Shown: one piece after another, positions 35,360-44,281 of the stretch
How positions within the stretch are numbered: the stretch's first letter is position 1
Layout of the letters: the number at the start of each line of letters is the position of its first letter
Source: Demequina sp. B12
GTDB lineage: Bacteria > Actinomycetota > Actinomycetes > Actinomycetales > Demequinaceae
Reading direction: 5' to 3'
NCBI RefSeq assembly: GCF_028823635.1
Contig: NZ_JAPEHU010000002.1
Span: forward strand, 434,001-498,000
Length of the DNA: 64,000 bases
Program-made: the position numbers and the translations under genes
Notes under the pieces: generated by a model
What the model was told of the DNA's origin: nothing
The model's input: only the letters and a program-made list of their open reading frames with translations
Database searches by the model: none

Positions 35360-36268
35360 ATGTTCGATCCCGTCCACTTGCGCACGCTGCTGGAGTTCTC
35401 TGCGCGCGGGACCATCACAGCGACAGCCGATGCCCTGGGCTACACACCATCGGCGGTATCCCAGCAGTTAGCAGCACTGCAGCGGGAGGCCGGGACGCCC
35501 CTGACGCGCCGCGCGGGAAGGGTCCTCTTGCTGACTGCGGCAGGGACGGCGCTTGTCCAGTCCGCCGCCGCAGTGCTCGACTCGATTGAGGTGGCTCACG
35601 CGCGAGTGGACGCCACCCGGTCCGATACCCACGGCACCGTGCGAATCGCCATCTTTCAGTCGGCTGCGCTCGCGCTGCTGCCCACAGTTCTCGATGAACT
35701 TGCGGAGAACGCCCCCGCCCTCCGTGTCGAGGTCACTCAAGTAGAGCCTGCCCAAGCGTTACAAGACACGTGGGCCCGCGAGTATGACCTGGTGGTAGCT
35801 GAGGAGTACCCCCACCACTCTGCACCGCACTATTCCGGCCTGGTACGCCACACGCTGGTGCAGGACAGAATCGCGTTGTGCCTCAGCAATGAGCGTCAGG
35901 AAGCGACCGTGACGGCCTGCGCCAAGCTCCCATGGGTAATGGAGCCGCACGGCACTGCGTCACGTCATTACGCAGAGCAGGCGTGCCGGGTCGCCGGATT
36001 CGAGCCGGACGTCCGGTTCGAGACAGCAGACCTTCAAGCTCAACTCGCGTTGATCGAGGCGGGGCACGCGGTGGCGTTCATCCCGGCGCTCATGCTCCAG
36101 GGTGCGCCCCGCCAGGTGAGAGTCATTCCGGGCCAGACAGAGGACCGGAGGACGGTGTTTGCAGCGGTGCGCGCGGCATCGCGTCAGGAACCCGGTGTGC
36201 AAGCCGTCCTCAACGCGTTACGACGGGCCTCGTATCCGTGGACGGACCAGCCGCCACCAGTCTCGTAG
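35360..36268 (+). CDS. LysR-family regulator, probably of putA
   Basis: A 302-residue LysR-type transcription factor. The N-terminal winged helix is MFDPVHLRTLLEFSARGTIT, followed by ATADALGYTPSAVSQQLAAL; the effector-binding domain (about 90-295) has the usual two lobes. The frame is open further upstream but the ATG at 35360 starts the conserved DNA-binding domain. It is divergent from putA across the TCATGAAG inverted repeat. By context the effector would be proline or pyrroline-5-carboxylate. The last 59 bases overlap the convergent EI24 gene. Confidence 0.87.
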   Translation: MFDPVHLRTLLEFSARGTITATADALGYTPSAVSQQLAALQREAGTPLTRRAGRVLLLTAAGTALVQSAAAVLDSIEVAHARVDATRSDTHGTVRIAIFQSAALALLPTVLDELAENAPALRVEVTQVEPAQALQDTWAREYDLVVAEEYPHHSAPHYSGLVRHTLVQDRIALCLSNERQEATVTACAKLPWVMEPHGTASRHYAEQACRVAGFEPDVRFETADLQAQLALIEAGHAVAFIPALMLQGAPRQVRVIPGQTEDRRTVFAAVRAASRQEPGVQAVLNALRRASYPWTDQPPPVS

Positions 36269-37010
36269 CGCCCGCCACCATAGTCGGGAACATGACGATC
36301 CCGGCGAACGGAATCAGCATCACCAAGAATGCACCGGTGCCGTACCCCCAAGCGCGGGGACGCATGGGCCGCAGTGCAGCCCGCCTTGCGCGCAGCGTCA
36401 CTGCTCCCCGCCTTGCCCACGGGTAAGTGGTCAACTCCAACGCCAACATCCACCCTCCCACCAGCGCTGATGCCACGAATGCGGCAGCAGAGCCCACCAC
36501 CGGAATCATGCTGACGATGAGGCCCGCGAGCCCCACAGGTACCGTGAGGAGCAACAGTCTGAGCGCCTCGCCAATGCCGCGCAACGTAGCCGTCAGAAGC
36601 GGCTCCTCACCGGCTCCGACCGTGGGAGGCAAGGTGTCGATGTCTCTGCTGAGACGCTCGTAGAACGGTTGACCCACCATGAGGGTGACTGCGGTGAAGG
36701 TCACCACTGCCGCGACAAAGGTAGCCCCCACAATCGCCAACGCGAATGCCACCGCAATGACGGTCAGTAGCCACCCCGTTGCCCCCGTGAGGTCTGCAAG
36801 CCACCGTGCCATCGACGGAGCTGCGAATGCCATCCCGACCACGACAACCGTCATAGCGCATGCGACGATCACCGCGGGCACCATGCCGCGCGCCATCACC
36901 GTGGCGTGCGTGCGCCATAGGGCGACGGCTTTGACCACATCGGCCATGCCGGCAAAGAAGGCCTGAGTGGGCCTGAGCGGCCGACCTGCGGGTCCCGATG
37001 ATGCTGCCAT
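36210..37010 (-). CDS. EI24-domain membrane protein (CysZ-like)
   Basis: A 266-residue membrane protein of the EI24/CysZ family. It has about six hydrophobic stretches, including two long ones near 40-65 and 78-112 and the reentrant-type segment VPVGLAGLIVSMIPVVGSAA. The conserved MVGQPFYERLSRDID and YPWARRG segments support the family call. E. coli CysZ is a sulfate transporter, but actinobacterial members are not characterised and sulfate transport is only a possibility; no cys genes are close by. It overlaps lysR tail-to-tail by 59 bp. Confidence 0.8.
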   Translation of the reverse strand: MAASSGPAGRPLRPTQAFFAGMADVVKAVALWRTHATVMARGMVPAVIVACAMTVVVVGMAFAAPSMARWLADLTGATGWLLTVIAVAFALAIVGATFVAAVVTFTAVTLMVGQPFYERLSRDIDTLPPTVGAGEEPLLTATLRGIGEALRLLLLTVPVGLAGLIVSMIPVVGSAAAFVASALVGGWMLALELTTYPWARRGAVTLRARRAALRPMRPRAWGYGTGAFLVMLIPFAGIVMFPTMVAGATRLVAAGPSTDTRPVVTR

Positions 37011-37079
37011 GGCCCGATGCTAGCGGCAGGCGGATATCCTGACGTCTTCCTTGCACGCGCCTAGGACGGAGCCCCCTCA

Positions 37080-38522
37080 GTGACCTCGTGGTACTTGGAC
37101 AATGTGCGAGTTGTCGGCGCCGATGCCCCCACCGCACTCGTCATTCGTGACGGGGTGTTGCAGGCACCTGGCAGCGACACCTCCGGTCTGGAACGTCTCG
37201 ATCTTGATGGACGGTGGGTGATGCCCGGCCTGTGGGACAAGCATGTTCACTTCACCCAGTGGGCGATCGTGAGACGCCGCCTTGATGTCTCCCAGGCGAC
37301 GAGTGCGCATGCAGCCGCCCAGATCGTCGCGGCGCGGCTTGTGGCTGAGTACAACCACAGCGAGCCTCTCATTGGATTCGGATTTCGCGACTCGTTGTGG
37401 GACGACCACGCGAATGCAGAGGTTCTTGACGCGGTCGCACCTGAACGGCCGGTCGTACTGCTGTCCGGCGACATGCATGCGTGCTGGGTGAACTCTGCCG
37501 CACAGCGCCGCTTCCAACTCTCGACAGCAGGCCTGGTGCGCGAACATGAAGCCTTCGCATTGCAAATGCGCCTTGACCGGGAGGCACCGGGCGACGAAGA
37601 CGTTGCCTTCTCCTCAGCGGCGGCCGATGCTGCTTCCAAGGGCATTGTGGGCATCGTCGATCTGGAGATGGCCCAAAACCTCGACGGGTGGGCTCACCGG
37701 ATCAGCCACGGATTGCACGCGTTTCGGGTGCGTTCGGGTTTCTACCCACAGGAGTTCGATGCACGAATTGCGGCAGGCCTGAGAACGGGCGCAACCATCG
37801 AAGGCACCAATGGGCTCCTCAGCATCGGGCCATTGAAACTCATCACCGATGGCTCGCTGAACACACGCACCGCGTACTGCCATGAGCCGTACCCCGGCAC
37901 TTCCCACCATGGAGACCTCACGATCTCCGCTGACGACACCGCTCAATACCTTTCACGTGCGACGGACGCCGGCTTCTCAGTAGCGGTCCACGCCCTCGGC
38001 GACGCGGCCGTGACCCACGCGCTGGACGCGTTTCGGGACACAGGCGCCCAGGGCTCAGTTGAGCATGCCCAACTTGTAGCGCACACCGACCTAGCCCGCT
38101 TCCGTGAGAGCGGTGTCACCGCATCGGTCCAGCCTGCGCACCTCTGGGATGACCGTGACGCGACTGCGAAGCATTGGCATGACCGCGCCGACCGGTGCTT
38201 CCCGTTCGCCTCATTGCGTGCGGCAGGTGCGCAGATTGTGCTGGGTTCCGATGCTCCGGTGGCTCCGCTCGACCCCTGGCGCGCGATTGCCGCTGCAGTC
38301 CACCGCAGCGCTGACGACCGCGAACCATGGAATCAGACAGAAGCGTTGACCCGTGCGGAGGCGCTCGCTGCGAGCGTCGACGGGAGATCCCTCCAGCCGG
38401 GCGACCCCGCCGACCTCATCGCGCTCGAGGACAACCCACTCGCCTGCACTCCGGAAGAGCTCATGGACATGGCCGTGGCTGCCACGGTGGTGGGTGGCGA
38501 GTTCACCCACTGGTCGCTCTAA
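37080..38522 (+). CDS. Amidohydrolase, YtcJ-like (Amidohydro_3), first copy
   Basis: A 480-residue metal-dependent hydrolase. The N-terminal metal-binding motif is DKHVHF (about residue 58), and later metal ligands are in VAVHALGDAAV and LGSDAPVAPLDPW; the C-terminal strands return to the small beta domain (QPGDPADLIALEDNP). Family members hydrolyse exocyclic C-N bonds of N-formyl or heterocyclic compounds; the substrate is unknown. The start is GTG at 37080. A second, longer YtcJ-like gene lies at 40.6-42.2 kb. Its stop overlaps the osmC stop by four bases, tail to tail. Confidence 0.85.
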   Translation: MTSWYLDNVRVVGADAPTALVIRDGVLQAPGSDTSGLERLDLDGRWVMPGLWDKHVHFTQWAIVRRRLDVSQATSAHAAAQIVAARLVAEYNHSEPLIGFGFRDSLWDDHANAEVLDAVAPERPVVLLSGDMHACWVNSAAQRRFQLSTAGLVREHEAFALQMRLDREAPGDEDVAFSSAAADAASKGIVGIVDLEMAQNLDGWAHRISHGLHAFRVRSGFYPQEFDARIAAGLRTGATIEGTNGLLSIGPLKLITDGSLNTRTAYCHEPYPGTSHHGDLTISADDTAQYLSRATDAGFSVAVHALGDAAVTHALDAFRDTGAQGSVEHAQLVAHTDLARFRESGVTASVQPAHLWDDRDATAKHWHDRADRCFPFASLRAAGAQIVLGSDAPVAPLDPWRAIAAAVHRSADDREPWNQTEALTRAEALAASVDGRSLQPGDPADLIALEDNPLACTPEELMDMAVAATVVGGEFTHWSL

Positions 38523-38944
38523 CTCAAAGTGGCACTGGCGAGTACGAGCTCGATACCCGCGAGGGCCTTCGACACAGGGCAGTTGGTCTTGGCATCTTCC
38601 GCGAATCGTCCGAACAGTTCCTGATCCAGTCCTGGGACTGTTGCTTCAACGGTCAGCACTGAGCGCAGCACACCCTCGCCGGGTTGGAACTCCACAGCGG
38701 CTGTCACGTGGACGCTCTCCGGCGGCGTGCCGTGCTGTCCCAGTTCGTGAGACAACGCCATCGAGTAGCAGGACGCGTGCGCAGCCGCAAGGAGCTCCTC
38801 TGGGGTGGTCGTCGAGTCTGACCCCTCCGAACGGGCTTTCCAATCGACGTCAAAACTGACGACGCCAGATCCTAGCGAGGTGTGGCCTGAACCATCGGCA
38901 AGGCCACCCTGCCATGAAGTCGACGCGGTACTCGTGATTGCCAT
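38519..38944 (-). CDS. osmC: OsmC-family peroxiredoxin
   Basis: A 141-residue thiol peroxidase that reduces organic hydroperoxides in the cytosol. The peroxidatic cysteine is Cys59 in AHASCYSMALSHEL and the resolving one Cys122 in TNCPVSKAL; SCYSMAL points to the OsmC rather than the Ohr subgroup. The reading frame continues far upstream but the ATG at 38944 begins the conserved MAITSTASTSW and follows GGGAGAAG. It is divergent from the esterase gene across 81 bases and overlaps the amidohydrolase stop. Confidence 0.9.
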   Translation of the reverse strand: MAITSTASTSWQGGLADGSGHTSLGSGVVSFDVDWKARSEGSDSTTTPEELLAAAHASCYSMALSHELGQHGTPPESVHVTAAVEFQPGEGVLRSVLTVEATVPGLDQELFGRFAEDAKTNCPVSKALAGIELVLASATLS

Positions 38945-39025
38945 GGTGCTTCTCCCGGGGGCTGAGATGCTCACCGGACGCTCCGGCGCGCCGTTCCAGT
39001 CAAACATGGCAGGCATACTGGCGCC

Positions 39026-39649
39026 ATGGACATTCCTGTCGGCGTTTTTTCTTCCCAGTTCGAGAACACGGATTCCGCTCTTCCCACGGTGCTGCTTCTT
39101 CACGGCTACGGATCCCATGAGCACGATCTCACCGGGCTCTCCTCCTGGCTGCCGCGTCACCTCCGGTGGGCATCGCCGCGCGCTCCCCTGCCGTTGGGGC
39201 AAGGCGGAGCCGCCTGGTTTCCGTTGACTTTGCCTGATGAGCCTGCTCAGGCCCCGGTCGACGACGCCACCAAGGCGTTGTGGGCATGGATCGACGATGT
39301 TGCGGGTGACGGTCCCATCATCCCGGTGGGCTTTTCACAAGGCGGACTCATGGCCACCGAGCTTCTCCGCACGCGTCCGGAGCGGGTTCCTGGGGCTGTG
39401 GTGCTGGCCGGCTTCATCACCGCCGAGGGCGAGTCCGACGATCCTTCCCTTGCAGATCGTCAGACGCCAGTGTTCTGGGGCCGCGGAGATGCGGATCCCG
39501 TCATTTGGCCTGCGGCTGTTGAACGCACCCAAAGGTGGCTTGCCACCCATAGTGCACTCCAGGAACGGTCGTACCGTGGGCTTGGCCACAGCGTGAGCGA
39601 GCAAGAGATGGACGATGTCGCAGCATTCTTGCGCGACCTGCTCCACTAG
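39026..39649 (+). CDS. Phospholipase/carboxylesterase family hydrolase
   Basis: A 207-residue serine hydrolase of the acyl-protein thioesterase-like family, cytosolic. The catalytic triad is Ser104 in GFSQGG, Asp157 in GDADPVI and His188 in GLGHSV; the oxyanion region is LLLHGYGSHEHDL. Its natural ester is unknown. It lies divergent to osmC with only an 81-base gap, a pairing often seen with organic-peroxide response genes, and its stop overlaps the Nudix-NYN gene by four bases in a tail-to-tail arrangement. Confidence 0.88.
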   Translation: MDIPVGVFSSQFENTDSALPTVLLLHGYGSHEHDLTGLSSWLPRHLRWASPRAPLPLGQGGAAWFPLTLPDEPAQAPVDDATKALWAWIDDVAGDGPIIPVGFSQGGLMATELLRTRPERVPGAVVLAGFITAEGESDDPSLADRQTPVFWGRGDADPVIWPAAVERTQRWLATHSALQERSYRGLGHSVSEQEMDDVAAFLRDLLH

Positions 39650-40587
39650 CCGTGGAGCGGTGGTGACGAGGGCGTGCCAAGCACCTTCAGGAGCCAGCCG
39701 GCAGACAGCGCGCTTGCTCCAGCATCGCGCGCCCGCCCCTGGAGTTCTCGATCGCTCGTCACCACCCAGCATCGCTCGCCACGCGCCGTGGACTCAGCCG
39801 CCTGCTGGACCACAGCATCGTCCCCCGAAGAAGGCGCTGCGACGACCTCGACCTGGTCAGTCCCAGCCGTCTGCCTGGCCTTCCCCTCCACCACGGCGGT
39901 CCATTGTGGGAACCAGCGGTGGCCCGTGAGCGTCAGGTCCTCGGCCGCTACTCCGTGAGGGACGGCATCGGTGATTTGGGCAATCCACCGCGACGCGGCC
40001 GCCGCACGGTCACGCCACCACCCGTCTGGAACCGACCCCATGACGTTGGCGAGGTCCACGATGATTCGGGGGCGCGTCCGCACTGCTTCCACGAGCCCCG
40101 GCCAACTCCGAGCAAAAGCGGGATGCAGGGGCATCAAGCCAACCTCATCAACAGGTGTCCACCTCAACTGGATGCTTTCGGCATCCATCATTCGTGGCTC
40201 AAGGGTGTCGCTGGCGTCAGCGATCACGGTTGTGTAGGTCCATACTTCTTTGTCGAGCTGTGAACTCGTACGCGGGCGAACGTCACGAGGAGCAATGCCC
40301 GCTTCTTCCTGTGCTTCGCGGAGCGCCCCGGCTAGCGGTGCTTCATCTTCGTGAAGCGCGCCGCCCGGGATGCCCCAGGTGCCGCCGTGGTGGCTCCACT
40401 GCGCACGGTGTTGAAGGAGCACGCCCTTGCGTGGATGCACCGCCAACAGACCTGCAGCCCCAAACCGGCCCCAGAAGCGTTCGCCGTCCGCGTTGTACAC
40501 CCACGCATCCCCCGGGTTCCGGTGGTGACTGAGCGCGGGTGGGAGGTGCGAGTGCGGATCACGGCGGGGCTCCATAAGAGCCACCAT
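39646..40587 (-). CDS. Nudix hydrolase fused to a NYN/PIN-like nuclease domain
   Basis: A 313-residue two-domain protein. The Nudix half (about 25-165) has the complete box GX5EX7REUXEEXGU in GALHEDEAPLAGALREAQEE with AGI following. The second half (about 172-305) starts RIIVDLANVMG and has SGDDAVVQQA and WVVTSDRELQGRA, the Asp-rich pattern of NYN/PIN-like RNases (Asp178, Asp256, Asp257, Asp279). Such fusions occur in Micrococcales; a joint role in clearing modified nucleotides or RNA is only inferred. Start may be 40587 or the ATG at residue 5. Confidence 0.82.
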   Translation of the reverse strand: MVALMEPRRDPHSHLPPALSHHRNPGDAWVYNADGERFWGRFGAAGLLAVHPRKGVLLQHRAQWSHHGGTWGIPGGALHEDEAPLAGALREAQEEAGIAPRDVRPRTSSQLDKEVWTYTTVIADASDTLEPRMMDAESIQLRWTPVDEVGLMPLHPAFARSWPGLVEAVRTRPRIIVDLANVMGSVPDGWWRDRAAAASRWIAQITDAVPHGVAAEDLTLTGHRWFPQWTAVVEGKARQTAGTDQVEVVAAPSSGDDAVVQQAAESTARGERCWVVTSDRELQGRARDAGASALSAGWLLKVLGTPSSPPLHG

Positions 40588-40618
40588 CCCACAGGCGCTT
40601 ACCTTTCCGCCAAGGCTC

Positions 40619-42232
40619 CTACTCGCTCAAGTAAACCGTGCGGCCACGCTTCACGGTGCGCAAAATCGAGACGTTTCGAATCGCGTCCGGCTCTACTTCC
40701 AGCGGATTAGACTCAAGCACCACCAGGTCAGCGACCTTGCCCACCTCAATTGAGCCCAAGTCGTCCTCGCACCGGTGCTCGTACGCGGCGTTCCAGGTCA
40801 GCGCACGCAGTCCTTCTGCGGCCGTGATGGACTGCTCTTGACCCAGGACTACGCCGCCTGTGGACCGACGCACGACGGACGTCCACAGCAACTGCAGAGG
40901 GTTCAACGGCGTGATGGGGTAATCGGAGTGGTTGGTGGGCTTCAAGCCTTTGTCGATAGCCGCCCGCATGGGCGAGATACCGAATGCACGAGCCTCACCG
41001 AAGTTGCGAATGTGCGTGTCGCCAAACAGCCAGGTGTGAATCGTGAACATCGAAGGCTCGAAGCCTTCAGCAACGTAGTCGTCGAGCTGATCCAAGCGCA
41101 TGACCTGCGAGTGGATGGGGATGGTTCGCGGCGTGGGGGTGATCCCCTGCGCGACCGCGGCTCGGTGTGCCGTGAGAAGTTGGTCGATAGCGGCGTCACC
41201 ATTGCAATGCGCGAACACCTGAAGGCCATGGCTGTAGGCAGCGGCCACAACCCGGGAGGTGTCTTCCTGGTTGACGAACGCGATGCCGTGCCAATGAGTC
41301 TCACCGCCGGGACCCCCCTCGAGGTACTCCTCCGTGACGTTCGCAGTCTTCCCCTGAGGTGAGCCGTCGAGGATGAGTTTCACGCCCTGGACGGTGTGTC
41401 CATTCACCGACGTGTTCACGAGGCCCTTGGCAAGAGCATCTTCGAGTTCGGTGAACAGCACCAACGAACGTACGTCGACAGGTAGTTGCATGCGTTCGGC
41501 GAGCGCACGGACGGCCTCGATCTGCTCAACGCTGGCAGCTCCATCCTGCACCGTCGTGATTCCCCATCGGGCATACTCCTGCAGCATCGACAGGAGGGCG
41601 TCATCGTCGGTGGTCAAGAAGTCCAAGACGAGCGGCATCCAGGCTGTCTCCCACAGCACACCGTTAGGCTTCGATGTGCCGGGGTAACGCACAATGGATC
41701 CGCCCTCGGGGTTGGGACATCCATCGGTGTATCCCGCCTGCTCAAGTGCTGCGGTGTTGGCGACGCCGCCGTGCCCTGAGATGTGGGCCACCACCACCTT
41801 ATGGTCAGGGAACTCCGCGTCCAGAAGCGCCGCGGTGAGTTCACCGCCGTCGTCCATCTCATCCGGGTAGTAGGCCCAACCGACGAGGTACTCCCCAGGC
41901 GGAGTCTGGTTCTTCGCAAGGTTGGCGTGCAGCTTGGCGATGATGTGATCGACTGTCCGCGTGTCCCCCACCGGCGGCGTATGGAGCGCGGCGTGACGGA
42001 TGTATGGAGCCCCCATAGAGACGTGGCTGTGCGCGTCAATGAAACCTGGCACCACTGTCGAGCCATCGAGCTCGATCACTTCGGTCTTGTCCGATGCCAG
42101 GGCCCGAACATCGGACGTCGTGCCAACGGCGGTGATCCTGCCATCAGTGACCGCTACAGCCTCGGCGGTCGAGTCATTCTCGTCGACGGTCAGCACAGTG
42201 CCGCCTACCAAGATCAGGTCGGGTGTTGACAT
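40619..42232 (-). CDS. Amidohydrolase, YtcJ-like (Amidohydro_3), second copy
   Basis: A 537-residue metal-dependent amidohydrolase with small N-terminal beta domain (LILVGGTVLTVDEND), metal motif FIDAHSHV (about 64-71), and further ligands in FAHCNGDAAIDQLL and TNHSDYPITPL. It is longer than the copy at 37 kb and clearly different in sequence, so they are not a recent tandem duplicate. Its start is 42 bases downstream of the MFS exporter stop on the same strand, so export or uptake of the substrate by that transporter is plausible. Confidence 0.87.
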   Translation of the reverse strand: MSTPDLILVGGTVLTVDENDSTAEAVAVTDGRITAVGTTSDVRALASDKTEVIELDGSTVVPGFIDAHSHVSMGAPYIRHAALHTPPVGDTRTVDHIIAKLHANLAKNQTPPGEYLVGWAYYPDEMDDGGELTAALLDAEFPDHKVVVAHISGHGGVANTAALEQAGYTDGCPNPEGGSIVRYPGTSKPNGVLWETAWMPLVLDFLTTDDDALLSMLQEYARWGITTVQDGAASVEQIEAVRALAERMQLPVDVRSLVLFTELEDALAKGLVNTSVNGHTVQGVKLILDGSPQGKTANVTEEYLEGGPGGETHWHGIAFVNQEDTSRVVAAAYSHGLQVFAHCNGDAAIDQLLTAHRAAVAQGITPTPRTIPIHSQVMRLDQLDDYVAEGFEPSMFTIHTWLFGDTHIRNFGEARAFGISPMRAAIDKGLKPTNHSDYPITPLNPLQLLWTSVVRRSTGGVVLGQEQSITAAEGLRALTWNAAYEHRCEDDLGSIEVGKVADLVVLESNPLEVEPDAIRNVSILRTVKRGRTVYLSE

Positions 42233-42274
42233 GGTCTGTCCTTTGTTCGTGGCTGATGTGAGTGGGACTGCGGC

Positions 42275-43930
42275 TTAGCGGTCGGGGGTGGGAGTGGTGC
42301 CGGGTGATTCGGCGTCACCCTCCGCGCTTGCGCTCTCTGGCGCTGCAAGCGCAACGGGAACACCGGATGAGGTCAAAGGTCCGTCGACCATGGTTCCGGC
42401 CTTGCGCATTCGCGACGCCTTGGCGAAGAAGAAAGTCGAGATCATCCACAGAAGGACCAGGATTCCGGCAAAGATGAGCATTGTGCCGTCGAAGGCATTC
42501 ATGAAGGCGCCGCTTGCTTCGCCCACCACGGTGGAGACAGTCGATGCGTCGTACTGGGACATGTCACCACCGGAGATGTACGTGGTGATCATGCCGGTAT
42601 AAGTGCCCTGCTGCTCGGGCTGGACGTTTGCTGCGGCGAACGCTTCCGCGATGCCGCGGCCGTACTGACTGAAGAGGAACGTGGTTGACAGTGCTGTTCC
42701 GAGCGCAAAGCTGAGTTGTCCGATCGCAGTCTTTGACGATGCCATCGCACCGGTCAGCGCTGCAGGTGGCTTCGCGACAAAGAACTGCCCCATCGTGGCC
42801 TCATTGAGCATGCGGGCAAAGCCTCCGACAAGCATGAGGACGAGGAAGAAGACGTAAGGCGAATTCTCATTCGTCAAGGCGAACACCAGAAGTGTCACGA
42901 TGAGCAGCAGGTGGCCCACCATGAGGTTTCTTGAAGCGGGTACACCCTTGGCTAGCAAGCGGCCCGCAACTGTCGCCCCCACGACCATGGCGAGACTCAG
43001 AGGCATGAGTGCGAGAGAAACCTGGAGGCCGCCCCACAGCGTCACGTACTGCCACAGCATCGACAACATGATGGTGACCACGGCTTGCCACATGTTGAAA
43101 GAGAATCCAGTTGCCACGGAGCCCGCCAACTCAGGGTCACGGAAGAGTCGAACAGGGAAAGCCGGGAACTGAATGCGTGCTTCCCACCAGATGAAACCAG
43201 CCATGCTGAGCAGGCCAACACCGAGGGGAATCAATACTTGACCCGCACCCCAGCCATAGCTGGCTGCGTTGGAGAGTCCGTAGATGATGCCGACCATCGC
43301 GACTGCGATAGCGATCAACCCCACGAAGTCGAATGGGCCGGTCTCGTCAGCCTTCGCTTCCGGTAGGCCTCGCATGCACATGAGGAATGCGATCACCGCA
43401 ACGATCGGCAGCAGGAGGTAGCCGGCTCGCCAGGAAATACCTGCCAGGTATCCGGCCAGGACGCCAAGCACAAGTGCTGCGGCCGTCTGTCCAGCGAGCC
43501 AGAATGCTACGGCTTTAGGAAGGTTGTCGGGCAGCACTGACCTGAGAAGAGCAAAAGACAACCCGAAGGCCGCGGCAATGCCCATGCCCGTGATCGCACG
43601 TCCCAACATGAAGATGGGTGTCACGGGTGCAACGGCTGTCAACACCCCGCCCACAGCGGCAACCACCAAACCCGCAAGCATGACTTTGCGGCGTCCAAGG
43701 CGATCGCCAAGTGAGCCTGCCGTCAAGATGAAGGCTGCAAGTGCCAGCGTCCCCACAGATGATGCGAACGCTCGCTCCGCACCCCCCATGTCCAAGTCGA
43801 CCGCAGCATCAATCACCGCGATCGAGTTCGCAGTGGGGTCTACGACTTGCAGGCACGAGGCTGCGGTCAAGGCGACTAGTGCGGCTGTTGCACCTCGGGA
43901 GGTGCGGGAGGTGCTAGTGGCTGTGGACAT
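42275..43930 (-). CDS. MFS transporter, DHA2 (14-helix) type
   Basis: A 551-residue major facilitator of the drug:H+ antiporter-2 family. The N-terminal motifs are DPTANSIAVIDAAVDLDM and the loop 2-3 signature GSLGDRLGRRKVM; about 14 membrane helices follow, with a hydrophilic Ala/Ser/Glu-rich tail after 500. The ATG at 43930 is used because GGGGGA lies upstream; the frame is open 30 codons further. It is upstream of the YtcJ-like amidohydrolase on the same strand. The substrate cannot be read from sequence. Confidence 0.87.
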   Translation of the reverse strand: MSTATSTSRTSRGATAALVALTAASCLQVVDPTANSIAVIDAAVDLDMGGAERAFASSVGTLALAAFILTAGSLGDRLGRRKVMLAGLVVAAVGGVLTAVAPVTPIFMLGRAITGMGIAAAFGLSFALLRSVLPDNLPKAVAFWLAGQTAAALVLGVLAGYLAGISWRAGYLLLPIVAVIAFLMCMRGLPEAKADETGPFDFVGLIAIAVAMVGIIYGLSNAASYGWGAGQVLIPLGVGLLSMAGFIWWEARIQFPAFPVRLFRDPELAGSVATGFSFNMWQAVVTIMLSMLWQYVTLWGGLQVSLALMPLSLAMVVGATVAGRLLAKGVPASRNLMVGHLLLIVTLLVFALTNENSPYVFFLVLMLVGGFARMLNEATMGQFFVAKPPAALTGAMASSKTAIGQLSFALGTALSTTFLFSQYGRGIAEAFAAANVQPEQQGTYTGMITTYISGGDMSQYDASTVSTVVGEASGAFMNAFDGTMLIFAGILVLLWMISTFFFAKASRMRKAGTMVDGPLTSSGVPVALAAPESASAEGDAESPGTTPTPDR

Positions 43931-44281
43931 GTAAATCCCCCGGCATCCTGCGTGTTGAGTGTCTGATCGACGTGCGCTTTTGACGCTAGCACTGGTGTCA
44001 CCGACGTGCCCGGGGAACATGGTGTGACAGATGTCATACCGGATCGTGCGATCGGCGCGAACCAGGGGTGATGTCGGTCGGGGTGCGGCATCTTAGGCCT
44101 TTAGGCAGGGGTCCTTCTGGCGACCTGCGACCTTCGTTATAGAATCGTGACCCAGATGCTACCCAAGCGCGGCGAAGATGCGCGCTCACGACAGGCGACA
44201 CGGTCGCCCATCGCATGCACACGCCGCTGAAGGGGCGTTGCCGCGTGCCTCCTCACCCCCCAACCCCCTCCCCGCACACTT
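43931..44281. promoter_or_regulatory. Intergenic control region between MFS exporter and VanY gene
   Basis: This 351-base stretch holds no gene I can support. It has a dyad GGTGTGACAGATGTCATACC (44021-44040, 9-bp arms with one mismatch) and a smaller GGTGTCACC (about 43994-44002), both upstream of the MFS exporter and probable regulator sites. Toward vanY a plausible -10 TAGAAT (44140-44145, within TATAGAAT) would give a leader of about 130 bases rich in C. No regulator gene sits beside either transcription unit. Confidence 0.45.

Noticed and set aside
37080-42232. Recent duplication of the two YtcJ-like amidohydrolases
   Set aside because: They differ in length, start regions and most motifs, so they are old paralogs.
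44100-44281. c-di-AMP (ydaO-type) riboswitch before the VanY gene, as for some cell-wall hydrolases
   Set aside because: The expected conserved blocks are not present; only a plausible -10 is seen.
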